Shown: piece after piece, positions 60,399-64,000 of the stretch
How positions within the stretch are numbered: the stretch's first letter is position 1
How the letters are laid out: every line of letters starts with the position of its first letter
Origin: Cannabis sativa
Lineage: Eukaryota; Streptophyta; Magnoliopsida; Rosales; Cannabaceae
Assembly (NCBI RefSeq): GCF_029168945.1
Contig: NC_083604.1
Location: 29,631,686 to 29,695,685, forward strand
Reading direction: 5' to 3'
DNA length: 64,000 nucleotides
The notes under the pieces: generated by a model
Told to the model about the DNA's origin: nothing
Databases searched by the model: none
Seen by the model: the letters and a program-made list of their open reading frames with translations, nothing else
Made by a program: the position numbers and the translations under genes

Positions 60399-62307
60399 TG
60401 TTGGAATATTTATTTTACCAGGATCTTAGATCTACTCACAAGTATGTTGTTTAAACACCCTAAATATGAACTTTCTAAAACGATAAATTGAACACATAAA
60501 GTTCAGAAAACCTTACATTGATGCAGCGGAATTAATGTCTCCTTCCACTCAGATCTCTAACCCTTGTACCCTTTCTGTAGCAGAGTATAATCAAGATCTG
60601 AGCCCGAATGTCCTTCTTCTTCAAGTTTGATCCTTCACAGTCTTCCAATCTATGATTGAGTTACTGCTTGCTGTGTGTGGGCACTTACTCTTTCACTATG
60701 GTCGAAATAGATGAAGGGAAAAGAGAAGAGAGGGTTTCGGCCAGGTATAGAAAGTGGGGAAGGCTCAGTTTTTCTGAAGAGAGAAATTTTTGTCAGATTA
60801 CTAATAAAAGCATGTATTGTGACTGAGCCATCACTTTCTATTTATAGGCAACTACTAGGTAAAGGTTAGGAATTATTTGGCATTAAAATAATGAAAATAT
60901 TAATTTGAAATCCCACATTAAGTGGCCGGCCATGGTGTTATATTGGGCCCCACTTGATTTTGCAGTTTTATCAAATTTTATCTCTATTTTCTCAAAAACG
61001 CCAATTTTCCAATTCTAACCTTTTAAATTCCAAAACTAATTATTTAATAACTAAAATAGATTATTAAATAATATTGTCATTTAATTTAATTATTAATTAG
61101 ACATATAAAGTCCATTAATAAATAAATAAACCTAGAAAACTCTTTTCTTTACAATTTCACCCCTGCTTAGTGAAAATTCATAAAATTAGACATAGTCTAA
61201 CTTTAGAATTATAATTGACAAATCACGAATCAATTAATGAGTCTTACAAGCAGAATGTTCTCAACTAGAATGGGGACCATGGATCTATATGCTGAGCTTC
61301 CAATAAGTGAACAAAATTTACCAAGTAAATTCCTACTTATTAATTCTTTGTTGAATCCACTCTTAAAACTTAGAATTGCACTCTCAGACTTATATAGAGC
61401 ATATTGTATGTTCCACAATATCAATATGCTATCTCATTTAACCATTGTTATAATCTTATTGTGATTAAAAGATCCTGTATATAGATGATCTACATCGAGA
61501 TGGGATTTCTTTACCGTTCTCACCCCTCAATGTATTTTGCCCCTTAAAACACTTAGCTACCTGTAAATGGTGTTTAGTGATCTAATAATTAGTCAATTAA
61601 ACAAGAGCTCATCCATTTACTTCTATTTGCTAAGCTCGAAGGGAATCATCACTTGACTTCTATACACCGGTAGAAGCTATAGATTCCATATTTATGTTCA
61701 ACACTCCCACTCAATCATACTATCATGTTCCCAAAATATACGTATCACCCTGACCCAAAAGTAGGCTTAACTAATAAATCAAAGAACATGAATAGCACTC
61801 CTGAGTTGAGCCTACGGATATCAGGATTTAGATTTTTTCTAATCTTAAGATCAACTACTTATAGTGACTTGGAAAGATATGTATAACGGTAAGTTTGTAA
61901 TATCTTAACTTAGTTGCAATATCGGTCCAGTCCAATGTATACTCCATACATTCGAAACTAGTATACTTTACTAATGTCATGGAAAGAACATAACACTTAC
62001 TCCAAGTGTAAGTACACATCATCGCTGATTATCACATTAGTGTAAATCCAATAACACTGATGAAACAGGGACCAAGTCTTTTGATTCATATGATCACAAT
62101 CACATTCCACTGTGTTGACGATACTGTAATTGTAAATAAACATATGATCTGGATTTAACTGATTTTGTGTGTATAAATGTAATAAACATATTAAACATAT
62201 TAAACCATTAGCATGTAGAATTCATGCAAACATCAATCACTTCAAATTTCTTATATTGATAACTAATCAGACTGTAAAGAGTTTTATTTAGGGCATAAAA
62301 CCCAACA
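60399..62307 (-). mobile_element. Element F (family K) 3' LTR
   Basis: A 1909-bp family-K LTR in minus orientation (TGTTGGAATATT...AAACCCAACA on the plus strand). The polypurine tract at 62308-62322 lies on its high side, so it is the 3' LTR of a minus-strand element running out of the window. The expected duplication is GCAAC (60394-60398). It is closest to the solo LTR at 29156-31036 (shared GATCTGAGCCCGAATGTCC and ATGCTGAGCTTCC segments), a sub-family distinct from element B. Confidence 0.9.
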
Positions 62308-62322
62308 AACTCCCACTTGCAC
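62308..62322 (-). promoter_or_regulatory. Element F polypurine tract
   Basis: The minus strand reads GTGCAAGTGGGAGTT, identical to element B's tract. Confidence 0.8.
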
Positions 62323-64000
62323 TAATATAAAACAAACTGTGCAAATAGGTCAATCTGATGTCTTGATCTTCAGATCAAGTGTAGTATATTTGAATCCACC
62401 CAAACTTCTGGAACTAGTTCATAAATACTCTTATGAAACATCCTTTACTATATGCTTTACTCATCAAGGGATACTGAAATCTTTACTGTTTTAAAAGTAC
62501 ATCTGAATAAACAGAAGACATATCTCTCATATTTTAAAATATGTAATTGAGATAATACAGTGTAGACTTTTCTTTAGTGATATAACTTTCTGGTATTTTC
62601 GAATAGACCAAGTTACAATTCTTCTCTCGTAGAGCTTGAATTATTATTCAATAATTCCTCCACCCCCAAAGTAAGCACCATCTCATAATAATCGAAATTT
62701 GATGGTGAGATACAAGGACAACTGATACACAATTCCTTAATATCTAACATATAGATCACTTTCATAAATCCTTCTTGAATATCTTCTAATGTTCCCTATT
62801 TGATTACATCTCAGATAGCTCCCACTCAATAGCAGATGTCTGGTTAAATAATACTTTTAACCTCTGATTGTTTGGAGAGTTACCTAGTTGTGACTTTTGT
62901 ATTAGTCTGAAACTTTAAGTTAAGACTAAGTCATCAACATAACATACTAGTATTTGAAGTGAAAAAGAGATAATGTAATCAAAATTAAGATACCATAAAA
63001 TTTTATGAGGATTAAGAATTCTAAGTTCAAGTCATTCGAATGGACTGAACTAGAGTTCTTTATCTTATTCTCATAATTCTGATAAGCTATTCCTATCCAT
63101 GTGACTGGTTAGATATGCTTTTCAGTAATGTTCTTAAGTACCTATCACAAGTATCAACCTAATGAAGATGGGTATAGAATTTTAAAATTCTCCCACTCAA
63201 TTAAGGTAGTGTGAAACTTTAACAAAGAACTTTCAAAGGTATCAAACTTTTACTTACAACAGTAAAACGAAATGGAACATACAATCAAGATCAAGAATTT
63301 ATATTGACAATAGTTGACTCATTATATTACTTTCATGTTTAAAGAAAATATGTGTAACATAGGGAATTGTGGAATATGCTCCACCCCTAAAATATACATA
63401 TAGGGTACTATGGATAACCTCCACCCCTAAGTATATAGAGATTATGATCCACCCCTAAAGGTTGTAAAGATCATTATTCTCTAAGTGTGATAGAGTTTAT
63501 GTGGAGTTGAATACTATCCAGAGTTCATTAGATATAAAAGATCGTTAAACTGCATAGTTTTCTTAACTTTTCTCCACCCGTATCAGATCATAAGATCCTT
63601 TTATTAAACAAATTCTTAATAATTGTATGAGAATTAACAATTATTAATAAACATAGAAATAACTTCTAGTGTTTATTTAATATAACTCTATGAAGAGTTG
63701 TAAATATTATAGAATTTGCATCAATAATAAAAACACTTACACATACAAACATACAAATATAATGTGGTAATAATTGATGAAGATAAATTAAATGAAGCTC
63801 TATCTCATAATTTGCAATGGTGATTTCGAAAATAAAAGAAACTTTATTAATAATAAAAAAAAATGTATTGCAACAATATGAGAGAAACAGGGATAAATAT
63901 CCCAAACTAAAATTTGAAATCCAAATTGTCTTTGAACTAAAACAATTAATTCAAAAATAAATTCAAGAGCTTCATCTTCATCTGGACGATTTCACCCTTT
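62323..64000 (-). pseudogene. Degenerate copia pol of element F (3' part)
   Basis: The minus-strand interior of F, colinear with the end of element B: for example CTCCACCCCCAAAGTAAGCACCATC near 62657 matches B near 19740 in reverse. No frame of useful length is open and stops are frequent. It covers what should be the RT and RNase H end of pol. The element continues beyond 64000. Confidence 0.65.

Overview
The window looks like heterochromatic DNA of a flowering plant, most likely a eudicot. It is AT-rich and is filled almost end to end with LTR retrotransposons and their remains, plus one small CACTA DNA transposon. I see no host protein gene, tRNA, rRNA, CRISPR array or bacterial feature. 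The species cannot be named from this sequence alone.

Layout, left to right. (1) 1-4134: a minus-strand Ty1/copia element with a 542-codon gag, a PBS and one LTR, and no visible pol. It abuts the leader of a second copia family. (2) 4135-10935: minus-strand leader and LTR pieces of that second family (called family K here; LTR about 1.88 kb, starting TGTTGGGTTTTATGCCC), with a truncated Ty3/gypsy 5' end at 8267-9164. (3) 10936-31839: a minus-strand Ty3/gypsy Tekay-like chromovirus (element C). Its 3' LTR holds a complete family-K element (element B, 11979-22070, direct repeats CAACA) and its 5' LTR holds a family-K solo LTR (29156-31036, direct repeats CAAAC). (4) 31840-40942: family-K fragments, an unassigned stretch, a gypsy-type polypurine tract, another solo LTR (38600-40481, repeats AATTT) and a copia gag fragment. 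(5) 40943-46005: a decayed, truncated Tekay-like relative of C (element D). (6) 46006-50696 plus 60316-60398: an old minus-strand Ty3/gypsy element with Tat-type integrase and an antisense extra gene (element E). It was hit by a 1.1-kb CACTA element (46160-47266, repeats TTC) and by a complete young Tekay-like element A (50697-60315, repeats TATGA). (7) 60399-64000: the 3' LTR and decayed pol of another minus-strand family-K element (F).

The best preserved coding unit is gag-pol of element A (53305-57989). It carries Gag, zinc knuckle, protease, RT, RNase H, integrase and chromodomain, and is broken by one missing T in a T run and two stop codons. All other pol genes are clearly dead. Nesting gives relative ages: E is older than A; C is older than B and than the solo LTR inside it; and C itself lies in an older family-K fragment.

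Most worth a second look: the antisense gene of E, whose nine stops in the coiled-coil part are all TAA/TAG; the exact reconstruction of two insertion sites inside E; a variable GC-rich cassette in the leaders of family K; and differences between paired LTRs that cluster at CAG/CTG trinucleotides and may reflect base-calling at methylated sites rather than age.
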